Positions 1 through 7,956 of a stretch of 64,000 bases of DNA are shown one piece after another. The translations under genes were made by a program, and so were the position numbers. Position 1 is the stretch's first letter. The number at the start of each line of letters is the position of its first letter. This stretch comes from an uncultured Cellvibrionales bacterium (GTDB lineage Bacteria > Pseudomonadota > Gammaproteobacteria > Pseudomonadales > Porticoccaceae), in contig CAJXWQ010000002.1 of the NCBI GenBank assembly GCA_913062605.1, positions 68,761-132,760 of the forward strand, written 5' to 3'. The notes beneath the pieces are model-generated. The model was not told where the DNA came from and made no database searches. It was given only the letters and a program-made list of their open reading frames with translations.

Positions 1-2
1 GG

Positions 3-260
3 GGCTGCGGCCTCATGGCCTGTGTTGAGTTTGTGAAGAATAAGCAGTCAAAAGAACGTTTTCCGGAGGAGCTTGATATTGGAAAATGGATTTCTAACCA
101 GGCTGATTCTCGGGGTCTTATTGTGCGCCCCATTGTGAACCTGAATGTGATGTCACCCCCGCTGATTATCAACCATGATCAGATTGACTGTATTGTCAGC
201 ACCCTGCGGGAAAGCATTATTAGTACGGTGGAAGAACTCATCGAAAAAGGTCACTTTTAA
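3..260 (+). CDS. Class III aminotransferase, C-terminal fragment (cut by window edge)
   Basis: The reading frame is open from the left edge and ends at TAA 258-260, giving the last ~85 residues of a PLP-dependent class III aminotransferase. Visible family features are the C-terminal 'GLMACVEFVKNK' strand and the 'PPLIINHDQID' stretch before a final helix, typical of omega-amino-acid:pyruvate or polyamine aminotransferases. The catalytic lysine and cofactor site lie outside the window, so the substrate cannot be assigned. It converges on the decarboxylase gene 24 bases away. A polyamine or beta-alanine substrate would fit that neighbour, but this is only inference. Confidence 0.8.
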   Translation, partial: GCGLMACVEFVKNKQSKERFPEELDIGKWISNQADSRGLIVRPIVNLNVMSPPLIINHDQIDCIVSTLRESIISTVEELIEKGHF

Positions 261-283
261 ACCATGCCCTATTATTTCACCCA

Positions 284-1441
284 CTAAGTCATCACCACGT
301 TCGGTACTGGAAACCCATTAAATTCAGTAGCACAGCACGCTGTGTATGCGCCCATGTACGGGAGGTAAATCAGATCACCTGATTGTAAATTATTTGGCAA
401 ACGCTGGTTTTCAACACAAATATCCAATGAATCACACGTGGGGCCTGCCAACGTCCAGTTAGCCATAACACCCTTACGATCACTGATAACCGGGTAATGA
501 AAACGATCATTCAATTCCATCAGCCCGCTATACACACCGCTATCCAAATAAAGCCAACGCTGCCCATGACGCACCGCGGTGCCAATTACTTGCGTCACCA
601 TACACCCGGCCGATGCCACTAAGCTCCGTCCAGGCTCAGCAATGACCAGTATGTCCTTATCCACTAATTCAAGCTCTCTGCCAATCACTTCACCAATGGT
701 TTCTATGGTTGGCACCTCAGGGTTCATACACACAGGAAACCCGCCGCCAAGGTTCAGTAGGCGCGGCTTCAGCCCCTGCTGCTGCATGCCTTGAAAGAAC
801 TGCCGGGCAGAACGAATACCCTGCTGCCAATTATTGATATTTAAACACTGAGAACCCACGTGAAATGTAATACCTGCCAAATCCATGTTTAATCGCACAC
901 ATTCTGCAATCACTTCAGTTGAGTCCTTGAGGCCAGCACCAAACTTTTTATCCAATGGCCAGGCCGATCCTTTGTTGCTGATTTTAATCCGCAAATACAC
1001 ACTGGCACCGGAGTATATCCGGTGGATTTTCTGCACCTCGGCAACGGAGTCTACTGCATACCACTGAAGACCCCGTTTAACCGCCTCGTACAAATACACT
1101 TCTGACTTAATTGGGTTTGAATAAAAAATTTCTTCGCCCGGCACGCCTAATTCAAGCAATAACGCCAACTCTGCAAGCGAGGCAATTTCAAAACAAACCC
1201 CTTCATCATGCAGTGTTTTTAACACTCGAACATCCGGGTTAGATTTCACCGCAAAATGGGGGCGAATACCGGGCATCGCCCCCATAAAACGATGGGCATT
1301 GGCTCTCAGTTGATCCTGGTTAATAAACAGCGTGGGTTGGCTATAGCCCGACGATGCCACTCGTGAGCGAACATTTTTAAGAATATGTGAGACATCATCC
1401 ACAGTATGGCTGTTTAAAAGGTTGGCTGAACTTCTGGACAT
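284..1441 (-). CDS. speC: Ornithine/lysine decarboxylase-like enzyme (fold type III PLP)
   Basis: PLP-dependent decarboxylase of the Orn/DAP/Arg group 2 family, expected to make putrescine (or cadaverine) in the cytosol. The N-terminal alanine-racemase-like barrel shows the PLP lysine in 'FAVKSNP' (about residue 66), 'HVGSQ', the phosphate-binding 'LNLGGGFP' and 'EPGRSLV'. The C-terminal beta domain has 'GPTCDSLD', which supplies the Cys/Asp active-site pair of ornithine decarboxylases. Its 385 aa match the Pseudomonas ornithine decarboxylase of ~387 aa. An in-frame GTG lies 9 bases earlier, but AGGGAGG sits only 2 bases from it and 11 from the ATG, so ATG is chosen. It is divergent from an Lrp/AsnC regulator, which suggests local control. 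Substrate preference (Orn, Lys or carboxynorspermidine) is not proven. Confidence 0.8.
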   Translation of the reverse strand: MSRSSANLLNSHTVDDVSHILKNVRSRVASSGYSQPTLFINQDQLRANAHRFMGAMPGIRPHFAVKSNPDVRVLKTLHDEGVCFEIASLAELALLLELGVPGEEIFYSNPIKSEVYLYEAVKRGLQWYAVDSVAEVQKIHRIYSGASVYLRIKISNKGSAWPLDKKFGAGLKDSTEVIAECVRLNMDLAGITFHVGSQCLNINNWQQGIRSARQFFQGMQQQGLKPRLLNLGGGFPVCMNPEVPTIETIGEVIGRELELVDKDILVIAEPGRSLVASAGCMVTQVIGTAVRHGQRWLYLDSGVYSGLMELNDRFHYPVISDRKGVMANWTLAGPTCDSLDICVENQRLPNNLQSGDLIYLPYMGAYTACCATEFNGFPVPNVVMT

Positions 1442-1548
1442 AACAAACACGGCCTCCCTAGGGACTCCATTATTTAGTGTAATCAGTACAGATGGCAGTT
1501 TGTATGATCAGATGCTACAACTAGATATATAAGTTCTACCATTTTGTT

Positions 1549-1558
1549 AAGTTAACTT
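1549..1558. promoter_or_regulatory. Possible operator: 10-bp palindrome in the divergent promoter region
   Basis: AAGTTAACTT is a perfect palindrome 10 bases before the ATG of the Lrp-type regulator, in an A/T-rich 127-base gap shared with the divergent decarboxylase gene. Lrp/AsnC proteins bind degenerate palindromes and often autoregulate. The assignment rests on position and symmetry only. Confidence 0.25.
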
Positions 1559-1568
1559 GGCATTTTGT

Positions 1569-2024
1569 ATGAAAACTCCTTACCTGAAGGCTCCTCACCT
1601 AAAAGAGCTGGATCATCGACTGATTAAATTGCTTCGTGACAATAGCCGGGAAAGCATTGCTAATCTTTCTAGAAAGCTGGGTGTCAGCCGTGCGACGGTG
1701 AAAGAACATATGGCTACGCTGGAGCGACGGAAGGTAATTCAGGGCTACACCATTCGCTTCCACCCGGAACATGAACAACGCCAGTTAAATGCCTATGTGA
1801 TGATTTGTGCAGACCCCAGACAAATGCCATCGATTGTTCATCAGATAAAACAACTACCCTCAGTGGAATCCCTGCAAACCATTAGTGGAATTTACGATTT
1901 AATGACACTGATTACCTGTGAATCTACCCTGCAACTGGATCAGGTCATCGACAAAATCACCGAAATAGAGGGCGTTGAAAAAACTCTGACGAGTATTGTG
2001 TTAGCGAGTAAATTTCAGCGTTAG
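1569..2024 (+). CDS. Lrp/AsnC family transcriptional regulator
   Basis: This 151-aa protein has the two-part Lrp/AsnC build. An N-terminal winged helix-turn-helix spans about residues 15-60 ('LDHRLIKLLRDNSR', then 'LSRKLGVSRATVKEHMATL'). A C-terminal ligand-binding RAM domain follows, with 'SGIYDLMTLI' matching the usual 'G-YD' turn. Such proteins sense amino acids and control amino acid or polyamine genes. The longest frame starts at TTG 1557, but ATG 1569 gives the normal N-terminus. It is transcribed away from the decarboxylase gene, so that gene is the obvious candidate target (inference). Confidence 0.9.
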   Translation: MKTPYLKAPHLKELDHRLIKLLRDNSRESIANLSRKLGVSRATVKEHMATLERRKVIQGYTIRFHPEHEQRQLNAYVMICADPRQMPSIVHQIKQLPSVESLQTISGIYDLMTLITCESTLQLDQVIDKITEIEGVEKTLTSIVLASKFQR

Positions 2025-2076
2025 TAAGGCGCACTTCTATGCCTCGATAAATCGGCATATACTGCTGAATCAGTCA

Positions 2077-2094
2077 CCCACGATAATGCGTGGG
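2077..2094. terminator. Hairpin after the Lrp-type gene (weak terminator candidate)
   Basis: CCCACG and CGTGGG form a perfect 6-bp stem with loop ATAATG, 53 bases after the Lrp-type stop codon. No T-run follows, so it is either a weak terminator or unrelated structure. The rest of 2025-2249 shows no convincing gene or signal. Confidence 0.3.
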
Positions 2095-2250
2095 CAGATA
2101 GAGGGAACACTCGCCAACGTTGTTATCGAGTATAGGCGTTTAGCGCGGAAAGGATTCAAACACTTCGAAGAAAACCTTCCCCAACTCATAGACTAAAAGT
2201 CACCTCGAAGTATCCGAAATAGAAAATCGAGCTGGCTCCATATAAAAATG

Positions 2251-3458
2251 TTATGCCTTTAGAATGGAGAAAATAGATTGAGAGGACAGTGGCTAGGTCG
2301 TTATGGCGGCTCCAACGAAGGACAAATCATTATTAATCTTGATGATCGAGGTTCTTTCTATCAGGGCGTCGCTTATCTCGTTACAGATAATGGTGAGATG
2401 CCGTCGTCAGCTGGATTTTTTAGAGTAGAGAAAGATAAAAATAATTTACGGACAGTAACTGACTATATCTTGCCAATTAACCCTGCTACTGGGACTACAG
2501 GAGACTGGAGTCAGTTAAAGCAGGCATACCCTGATATTGATCTAGCCAAGTCCGCCGAAATCAGTGGTTCGTTTTCGGGAAACAAACTTAAACTCAAAGC
2601 TATAACAGATCTTGGGTCTGAAATTACGGCTGAACTTAAGCGTGAGCCCAAAAATTCCAAGTCCAAATTAAAAGCAGATAAACTAGATTGGAAGGGCTAT
2701 AAAAAGCTTGTCGAAGAGTTCGCACCTAGCCGGTTCCTATATCGGGGACAGGAACAGTCATGGAAGCTTAGAACGGCTTATCATCGCCGTGGTCGCTTTG
2801 ATTTACAGAGGTTTATAACAGAAGATGTTCAGACACTACATCAGCACTTAAGCGCAAAGACTAATCATGTTTTTAACCTAGAAATAACAAAAGAAAATGG
2901 CGCTTTCTACAATCTTGCTCAACATCATGGTTACCCGACTCCTCTTCTAGATTGGACATACTCCCCATATGTGGCGGCCTTTTTTGCATTCCGGAATATC
3001 TCCAAAGAAAATCCGCCAAAAGAGAATATCCGAGTATTTCTATTTGATCAGCAACAATGGAAAAACGATTGGAATCAAATGGGAGTCCTGGATATAGCAA
3101 GCCTCCATCTATCAATAATGGAATTTATTGCCATTGAGAATGAGCGACTAATCCCACAGCAAGCAGTTACAACAGTAACTAATGTTAGTGACATTGAGAC
3201 CTATATTCATTTCAGAGAAGACCTTTCTAAAAACAAATACCTTAAAGCTATTGATATTCCTGCAACCGAAAGAAACAAAGTAATGGATGACTTGGCGTTC
3301 ATGGGCATAACAGCTGGCGCTCTATTTCCAGGATTAGACGGCGCATGCGAAACACTCAGAGAAAGGTTTTTCGATACATGATACCAAACCTATGTGCCAG
3401 AAATGGCATAACAAGGCGCTCAAATGCGACCGTATACTGCGGCACTTTAGCTAAGGCC
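2251..3458 (+). mobile_element. Single integron-type gene cassette carrying an FRG-domain gene, no integrase nearby
   Basis: The segment starts at a core-like G/TTATGCC (2250-2257) and its gene is followed by GGCATAAC (3405-3412), the exact reverse complement. An excised integron cassette needs this pairing between its first bases and the R'' box of its own attC. Complementary L arms follow the R'' box. One promoterless-looking gene fills the cassette with 27 bases of leader, as is usual. The far boundary touches the stop codon of the CoA-transferase gene. No intI gene is present in the window, so this would be a lone attC cassette. The reading is an inference from symmetry. Confidence 0.55.
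2278..3381 (+). CDS. FRG-domain protein (cassette-borne)
   Basis: A 367-aa soluble protein starting at TTG, with GGAG 8 bases upstream (2265-2268). Residues ~135-260 match the FRG domain, named for its Phe-Arg-Gly motif: 'FLYRGQ', a long helical part, then 'NLAQHHGYPTPLLDWT' and 'PYVAAFFAF'. The first ~110 residues form a separate beta-rich region ('YGGSNEGQIIINLDDRGSF') that I do not recognise. FRG proteins are widespread, biochemically obscure, and often sit in mobile or defence-type DNA. The gene lies alone inside a putative integron cassette between the Lrp-type regulator and the CoA-transferase. Its codon use is more A/T-rich than the flanking genes. No function is claimed beyond the domain name. 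Confidence 0.8.
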   Translation: MRGQWLGRYGGSNEGQIIINLDDRGSFYQGVAYLVTDNGEMPSSAGFFRVEKDKNNLRTVTDYILPINPATGTTGDWSQLKQAYPDIDLAKSAEISGSFSGNKLKLKAITDLGSEITAELKREPKNSKSKLKADKLDWKGYKKLVEEFAPSRFLYRGQEQSWKLRTAYHRRGRFDLQRFITEDVQTLHQHLSAKTNHVFNLEITKENGAFYNLAQHHGYPTPLLDWTYSPYVAAFFAFRNISKENPPKENIRVFLFDQQQWKNDWNQMGVLDIASLHLSIMEFIAIENERLIPQQAVTTVTNVSDIETYIHFREDLSKNKYLKAIDIPATERNKVMDDLAFMGITAGALFPGLDGACETLRERFFDT

Positions 3459-3464
3459 TTAAAT
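3406..3464 (+). other. attC-like recombination site of the FRG cassette (right core degraded)
   Basis: R'' is GCATAAC (3406-3412). AAGGC (3413-3417) pairs with GCCTT (3456-3460). GCT-AAA-..-CCG in 3418-3432 pairs with CGG-..-TTT-AGC in 3440-3451 around the spacer TATACTG, with unpaired bases in one arm as in real attC hairpins. The expected AGCGTTA crossover core is not intact. TTTAGC is followed by TAAGGCC, as if GT were lost, or the core has shifted to CTTAAAT (3458-3464). The site overlaps the stop codon of the convergent CoA-transferase gene. Confidence 0.5.
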
Positions 3465-4652
3465 CACCCCATCATCCTTTAACTGCTGTTGAGTCTCCTG
3501 ATCCAACCCCAACAAATCGCCAAGCACTTCCGCATTATGGCTACCCACCTCTGGCCCCGGCCATTGAGTATTTCCCGGAGTATCACTGAGCTTGGGAATC
3601 ATCCCCGGAATTTTCAGTGGCTCACCATTAATTTCGACCTGCTCAAATAAACCCCGATCATTAAAATGTGGGTCGGCCAGCATATCTTCTGCATTGTAAA
3701 TCGGCCCGGCGGGGACCCGGCTTTTATCCAGTGATTGGAGAATGTCTGCACTGGGCAGACTGCCACACCAGGCCGAGAGTGCCGTATCAATTTCCTGCTC
3801 GTGTTGAACACGGCCAGTGTTATCAGACAGTCGTGAATCATTGGCCATATCTGGCCGCCCTGCTGCTTCCATCAGTCGTTTGAAAATTGAGTCGCCATTG
3901 CCGCCAATCACCACATATTTACCATCAGCACAGCGATAGGTATTGGTGGGTACGATGCCGGTTACTGTGGTTCCCGATGGTTCACGAATCACGCCTGCAC
4001 CATCAAACTCTGGTACCACTCCCTCCAATAAATTAAACATGGCTTCATAGAGGGCAATATCTACGACCTGCCCTTCACCACTGGACTCACGGGACAACAG
4101 AGCCAGGGTAATACCGAATGCGGCGTGTAATCCGGCAATGCTATCGCCAATACTCAGGTTGGGGCGAACGGGTGCTTCATCTTTAAAGCCGTTGACGTAA
4201 CGAAACCCGCTGATGCCTTCACAGACAGAGGCGAAACCCGGTTTGTGTGCATAGGGGCCGGTCTGTCCGTAGCCGGAGATACGGGTATAGACTAATCCGG
4301 GATTGGAGGGTTTAAAGCGCTCTGGACCCAGCCCCCACTTTTCCATCACACCTGGTCGAAAGTTTTCAATCAGTACATCCGAACCATCAATTAACTGGCC
4401 CGCTAATTCCCGGCCTTGCTCAGTTTTCAAATCCAAAGTAATACATTTTTTGTTGCGACCTAAACTGCGCCACCACAGTGACGTGCCGTCTTTCATTACA
4501 CGCCAGTTACGCAGGGGGTCACCACCGCCAGGTGGCTCCACTTTAATAACCTCGGCACCGAAGTAAGCCAGTAATGAACCGGCAAAAGGACCTGCAAGTA
4601 ATTGCCCCAACTCGATCACTCGGTACCCCGAGAGCGGCTTTTTATCAGTCAC
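3459..4652 (-). CDS. CaiB/BaiF family (class III) CoA-transferase
   Basis: The 397-aa protein moves CoA between carboxylic acids through an aspartyl-CoA intermediate. It has the family N-terminus ('GYRVIELGQLLAGPFAG', 'FGAEVIKVEPP', 'DVLIENFRPG'), and the catalytic Asp is probably in 'SIGDSIAG' (about residue 170). The C-terminal 'SRVPAGPIYNAEDMLADPH' is also typical. The start is GTG with GAGG 8 bases before it. It lies 56 bases downstream of an AEC transporter on the same strand, so the pair may import and activate one organic acid (inference). Its stop codon abuts the attC-like site of the FRG cassette. Annotations such as formyl-CoA or succinyl-CoA:mesaconate transferase cannot be separated by eye. 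Confidence 0.88.
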   Translation of the reverse strand: MTDKKPLSGYRVIELGQLLAGPFAGSLLAYFGAEVIKVEPPGGGDPLRNWRVMKDGTSLWWRSLGRNKKCITLDLKTEQGRELAGQLIDGSDVLIENFRPGVMEKWGLGPERFKPSNPGLVYTRISGYGQTGPYAHKPGFASVCEGISGFRYVNGFKDEAPVRPNLSIGDSIAGLHAAFGITLALLSRESSGEGQVVDIALYEAMFNLLEGVVPEFDGAGVIREPSGTTVTGIVPTNTYRCADGKYVVIGGNGDSIFKRLMEAAGRPDMANDSRLSDNTGRVQHEQEIDTALSAWCGSLPSADILQSLDKSRVPAGPIYNAEDMLADPHFNDRGLFEQVEINGEPLKIPGMIPKLSDTPGNTQWPGPEVGSHNAEVLGDLLGLDQETQQQLKDDGVI

Positions 4653-4708
4653 TTTATATTCCTCAATCTCTCAATCCGCTATCTAAATCAGCTATTTATA
4701 TCCGTCAT

Positions 4709-5599
4709 CTATAACAGCAGAGCCAACAGTAACGGCACTGCAACAAGGGCCATGACTGTAGAGGCAACCACGATACCAGCCACCGCATTGGGGTCGCGAT
4801 CAAATTTTAGCGCCAACAGGTAGTTAAACACGGCTGCCGGCATAATGGATTGCAGAAGCACCACATTTTTTGCGGTACCGGTGAGCCCCAACAGCGAAAC
4901 GACAATCCAGGCAAATACCAAGCCACCACCTATACGTAATACGGAAAATCCGATACTCCGCCACCATCCTGTAGTAGTTAAACTTGATAGGGAAACACCC
5001 AGAGTGATCAGCATAAGAGGAATCGTGAACCCTGCCAGTAATTCCACCGTAGTATCAATCCAGAGGGGTAATGTTGTATCAGTACCGAGCAACCAAAGTG
5101 CAACAGCAATAGAGTAGATCAGTGGCTGCTTTGCCAAATCCCTGAGCATGGGCACCAAGCCTGTATTAGCTTTAGACATTAGCGCCACACCACCAGTCAT
5201 CAATGCGGTCATTTGTACGAGAAAAAAGGCTAGTGCCAAGGCCAACCCTTCCTCACCAAAGGCAAACAGACACAGTGGCAACCCCATATTGCCATTGTTA
5301 GGAAAGACCACTGCTGATAATAATGAGCGAACATCGCCGCCAGAATAGCGAATAACAAGCACCGCCAAGGCCGCTGTTCCAATAAAAATCAATGATGCTG
5401 CCAAGGCGACCTGAGCAAACCCCTGCCCGGAGATTTCTGCCTGACTAATAGTAGATACGATCAGGCACGGTGCACCAATATTCATCACGGCCCGACTGAC
5501 AAATTCTGCGGCATAGGGTGTGGAAGAACGCCCCCAAAAAACCCCAATAGCCGTACAAACCAACACCGGTGCGATTACATTCCACAATTCAAACAGCAT
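4709..5599 (-). CDS. AEC family transporter (auxin efflux carrier type)
   Basis: A 296-aa inner-membrane protein with about ten hydrophobic segments in the AEC two-repeat layout. Visible family features are the N-terminal 'NVIAPVLVCTAIGVFWG' helix, the 'NIGAPCLIVSTIS' segment, the 'VVFPNNGNMGLPLCLFAFG' stretch with the conserved Asn-Gly-Asn, and the C-terminal 'SIMPAAVFNYLLA' and 'DPNAVAGIVVASTV' helices. Bacterial members move dicarboxylates such as malonate or malate. The class III CoA-transferase downstream on the same strand suggests a shared organic-acid substrate (inference). Confidence 0.88.
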   Translation of the reverse strand: MLFELWNVIAPVLVCTAIGVFWGRSSTPYAAEFVSRAVMNIGAPCLIVSTISQAEISGQGFAQVALAASLIFIGTAALAVLVIRYSGGDVRSLLSAVVFPNNGNMGLPLCLFAFGEEGLALALAFFLVQMTALMTGGVALMSKANTGLVPMLRDLAKQPLIYSIAVALWLLGTDTTLPLWIDTTVELLAGFTIPLMLITLGVSLSSLTTTGWWRSIGFSVLRIGGGLVFAWIVVSLLGLTGTAKNVVLLQSIMPAAVFNYLLALKFDRDPNAVAGIVVASTVMALVAVPLLLALLL

Positions 5600-5767
5600 T
5601 TTTCTACGTTCACCTCATTTTAATGCCAGCAACGCTATACTGATACCAACCAATTTGATAAATAACACTTGGCTATTTTGGCTGGAATGATTGCGCAACA
5701 TACCGCACGGAACAATCTCCCGCTAGCCGCCTCTAAGAACTTATACTCATCAACAGGCGTGGGACGT

Positions 5768-7162
5768 ATGGGCTTTTCCCAAAAAATATTAAACACTGTA
5801 CTGTTGGTAGCGTGCATATTAACAGGCACTGTGGTGGTGGCGGGCTCTCCATCAGACCATCCCGGAAAAAACAGCCCTGAAATAAATAGTCCCGAAGTAA
5901 ATAGTCTCGCCATAAAAAGTGACAGCCCCGTCACTGAGCTTAACCATGTTGCATCACCTGCTGATGAACAACATGGCCTGTCAGATACCTTTGACATTAA
6001 CTTCTCTATTGAAAATTACCAATCTGCCATTGAACAACAGGAAAATGAAGCCGGCCCCTATGATCCCGCGTTGTCAGAATTGTCCTTTGGGCTAGGAAAT
6101 GTCCTCCTGTACAACCACCGCTACGCAGATGCCATAAGTGCCTATAAACGATCCATGCACCTCCACCGAGTCAATGATGGCATCTACAGCCCATCCCAGA
6201 CCCCTATGTTACGTGGAATGATTAAGAGTCATATTAAGCTGGGGCAGACTAAGGACGCCTCTCAGAATTACCGCCAACTGTTCTGGCTGCATGCAAAAAC
6301 CTATGGTGAAAAAGATCCCAGATTGATACCTCTGATGGATGAAATCGGTCAGTGGCATTTGAAAGCCTATGCCCAAACAGGGCTCCAAGAAGACATCTAT
6401 CACCTCCAGGCCTCATCTCACCTTTATCTATCTGCTATTGAGCTAACCACTGAGGCGTTAGGCTCTTCCAGTCTGCAACTAGTGGGTCTATTGAACAATC
6501 TGGCGCTGACAAGTTATTACTTTGCCCTTCATCAGTGGAATTACCCCGATGCACGGGAGAATAACGCCCCTTCTCACTTTGGCTATCGATCATTTGGTCT
6601 TAGTGAAGAGGCACTCAGGAGAGGTAACCCCTATCGAAATGGTCTCACAAGCTATAGGAGGACTCTGGATGTTTTTGAGAACAATCCTGACGCGCCCATA
6701 GAAGATAAAGCTGCAACCCATGCCCAGCTAGGGGATTGGTATCTACTATTTGGCTACCAGGATTTAGCGATGGAGGCCTACCATCAAGCACATTCTGATC
6801 TGAGTGGTATTGAGCAGAAAGAGGTTATTCTGGAAACATTGTTCGGCACACCAAAAATACTGCCCATCACCCAAAAACAAATATTAAAGACCCCAAGTAT
6901 TGAAGGTGATGAACACCGTGAAAACCCTGAACGTGATGGCACTCCTTTATTCATTGAGCCTTATGTTAAGGTCGCTATTGATGTAACACCTGAAGGCAGA
7001 GTCACGGAGATTGATATTCTAAAAACCCACCCAGAGAATGCGCCAGGATTAGAAGCCCGAGTAAAACGGAGCCTGCGCGTCAGTAAATTTAGACCGCGTT
7101 TTGCCGATGGTCATGCAGTGCTCACCAATGACTACCCCATTAAAATGCTTACACCTAATTAG
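5768..7162 (+). CDS. TPR protein with TonB-like C-terminal domain, first gene of the 13-gene locus
   Basis: From ATG 5768 the 464-aa product begins with a signal peptide ('ILNTVLLVACILTGTVVVAG'). The longer frame from TTG 5669 would place 33 residues ahead of it and is rejected. A low-complexity linker follows ('NSPEINSPEVNSLAIKSD'), then tetratricopeptide-like helices in which one unit contains 'LGNVLLYNHRYADAISAYKRS'. Residues ~390-464 resemble a TonB C-terminal domain ('VAIDVTPEGRVTEIDILKTHP', '...KFRPRF'). It would be periplasmic. The next gene begins 8 bases later. I infer a scaffold or load-bearing role in the envelope complex encoded downstream. Confidence 0.7.
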   Translation: MGFSQKILNTVLLVACILTGTVVVAGSPSDHPGKNSPEINSPEVNSLAIKSDSPVTELNHVASPADEQHGLSDTFDINFSIENYQSAIEQQENEAGPYDPALSELSFGLGNVLLYNHRYADAISAYKRSMHLHRVNDGIYSPSQTPMLRGMIKSHIKLGQTKDASQNYRQLFWLHAKTYGEKDPRLIPLMDEIGQWHLKAYAQTGLQEDIYHLQASSHLYLSAIELTTEALGSSSLQLVGLLNNLALTSYYFALHQWNYPDARENNAPSHFGYRSFGLSEEALRRGNPYRNGLTSYRRTLDVFENNPDAPIEDKAATHAQLGDWYLLFGYQDLAMEAYHQAHSDLSGIEQKEVILETLFGTPKILPITQKQILKTPSIEGDEHRENPERDGTPLFIEPYVKVAIDVTPEGRVTEIDILKTHPENAPGLEARVKRSLRVSKFRPRFADGHAVLTNDYPIKMLTPN

Positions 7163-7170
7163 CAAGGCAA

Positions 7171-7953
7171 ATGTTTATGCGACACATGACCGGACTTCTG
7201 ACCTATGCACTGACCATAGCCATGGTCTTCCTGCTGGCCAGTTGCCAGAGCTCCTCGCAGTCCTCGAGTACGTCAACAACTTCATCATCGACCAGTTCAT
7301 CACAAGCACCACCTTCTAGCGCCGCTTCCGACTCTAGCCCCTCCTCCAATGGTGAACAGGGGGGAGAAAATATACCAGAACAGCAAGCATCCAATGAACC
7401 TGTAGACAGTAAAGGTGCACCTAATGACTCGAGTGATGACGGTGCCGGTGAAGAAGCAGGCATGTCCTCAGGGGGAGCTGGGGGAGAGATCATGAGCGAT
7501 GAAGAAGTTGTCTCCATACTCGATGACCAGCTGGATGAATCAATCGCGGTCTTTGACGGCATGATTATTAATGAAAGAGTCGCCGCTCAGGCTACCGAAA
7601 ACGACCTCCCCGAAGATGACGAACCTTGGGGAGAGGATGAACCTTTATTTGAGGAAGCGGATATCTCAGAAAACTCAGATAGCCAGGAACAAGCCTCATC
7701 ACCAACAACAGGAGGTGATGCCAGGGGAGATGATGTCACCTCAACGGCTCGTGGCGCCGGGGATGGCACCATCATTTCCCGTAGCGGCGTTAGAGGTAAT
7801 GCTGCAAATACTCAAGCCCCAGCAGACGTGCCCGATGGGAGCGATGATGATATCGTTGCTCGACAAATCCGTGAAGCCGCTCTGAAGGAAAAAGACCCAG
7901 TCTTACGTGAAAAACTCTGGGATGAATACCGCAAATACAAACGAGGCCAATAA
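7171..7953 (+). CDS. Ser/Asp/Glu-rich predicted lipoprotein of unknown function
   Basis: The 260-aa product starts with a type II signal peptide ending in lipobox 'LLASC' (Cys about 25). A Ser/Thr tract follows, then a long acidic, apparently disordered region ('SSDDGAGEEAG', 'EDDEPWGEDEP'). The last ~45 residues are charged and helix-like ('REAALKEKDPVLREKLWDEY'). It resembles no catalytic family I know. The composition suggests a flexible tether anchored in a membrane. AAGG lies 5 bases before the start, and the next gene follows after 3 bases, so translation is probably coupled. Confidence 0.65.
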   Translation: MFMRHMTGLLTYALTIAMVFLLASCQSSSQSSSTSTTSSSTSSSQAPPSSAASDSSPSSNGEQGGENIPEQQASNEPVDSKGAPNDSSDDGAGEEAGMSSGGAGGEIMSDEEVVSILDDQLDESIAVFDGMIINERVAAQATENDLPEDDEPWGEDEPLFEEADISENSDSQEQASSPTTGGDARGDDVTSTARGAGDGTIISRSGVRGNAANTQAPADVPDGSDDDIVARQIREAALKEKDPVLREKLWDEYRKYKRGQ

Positions 7954-7956
7954 GCA

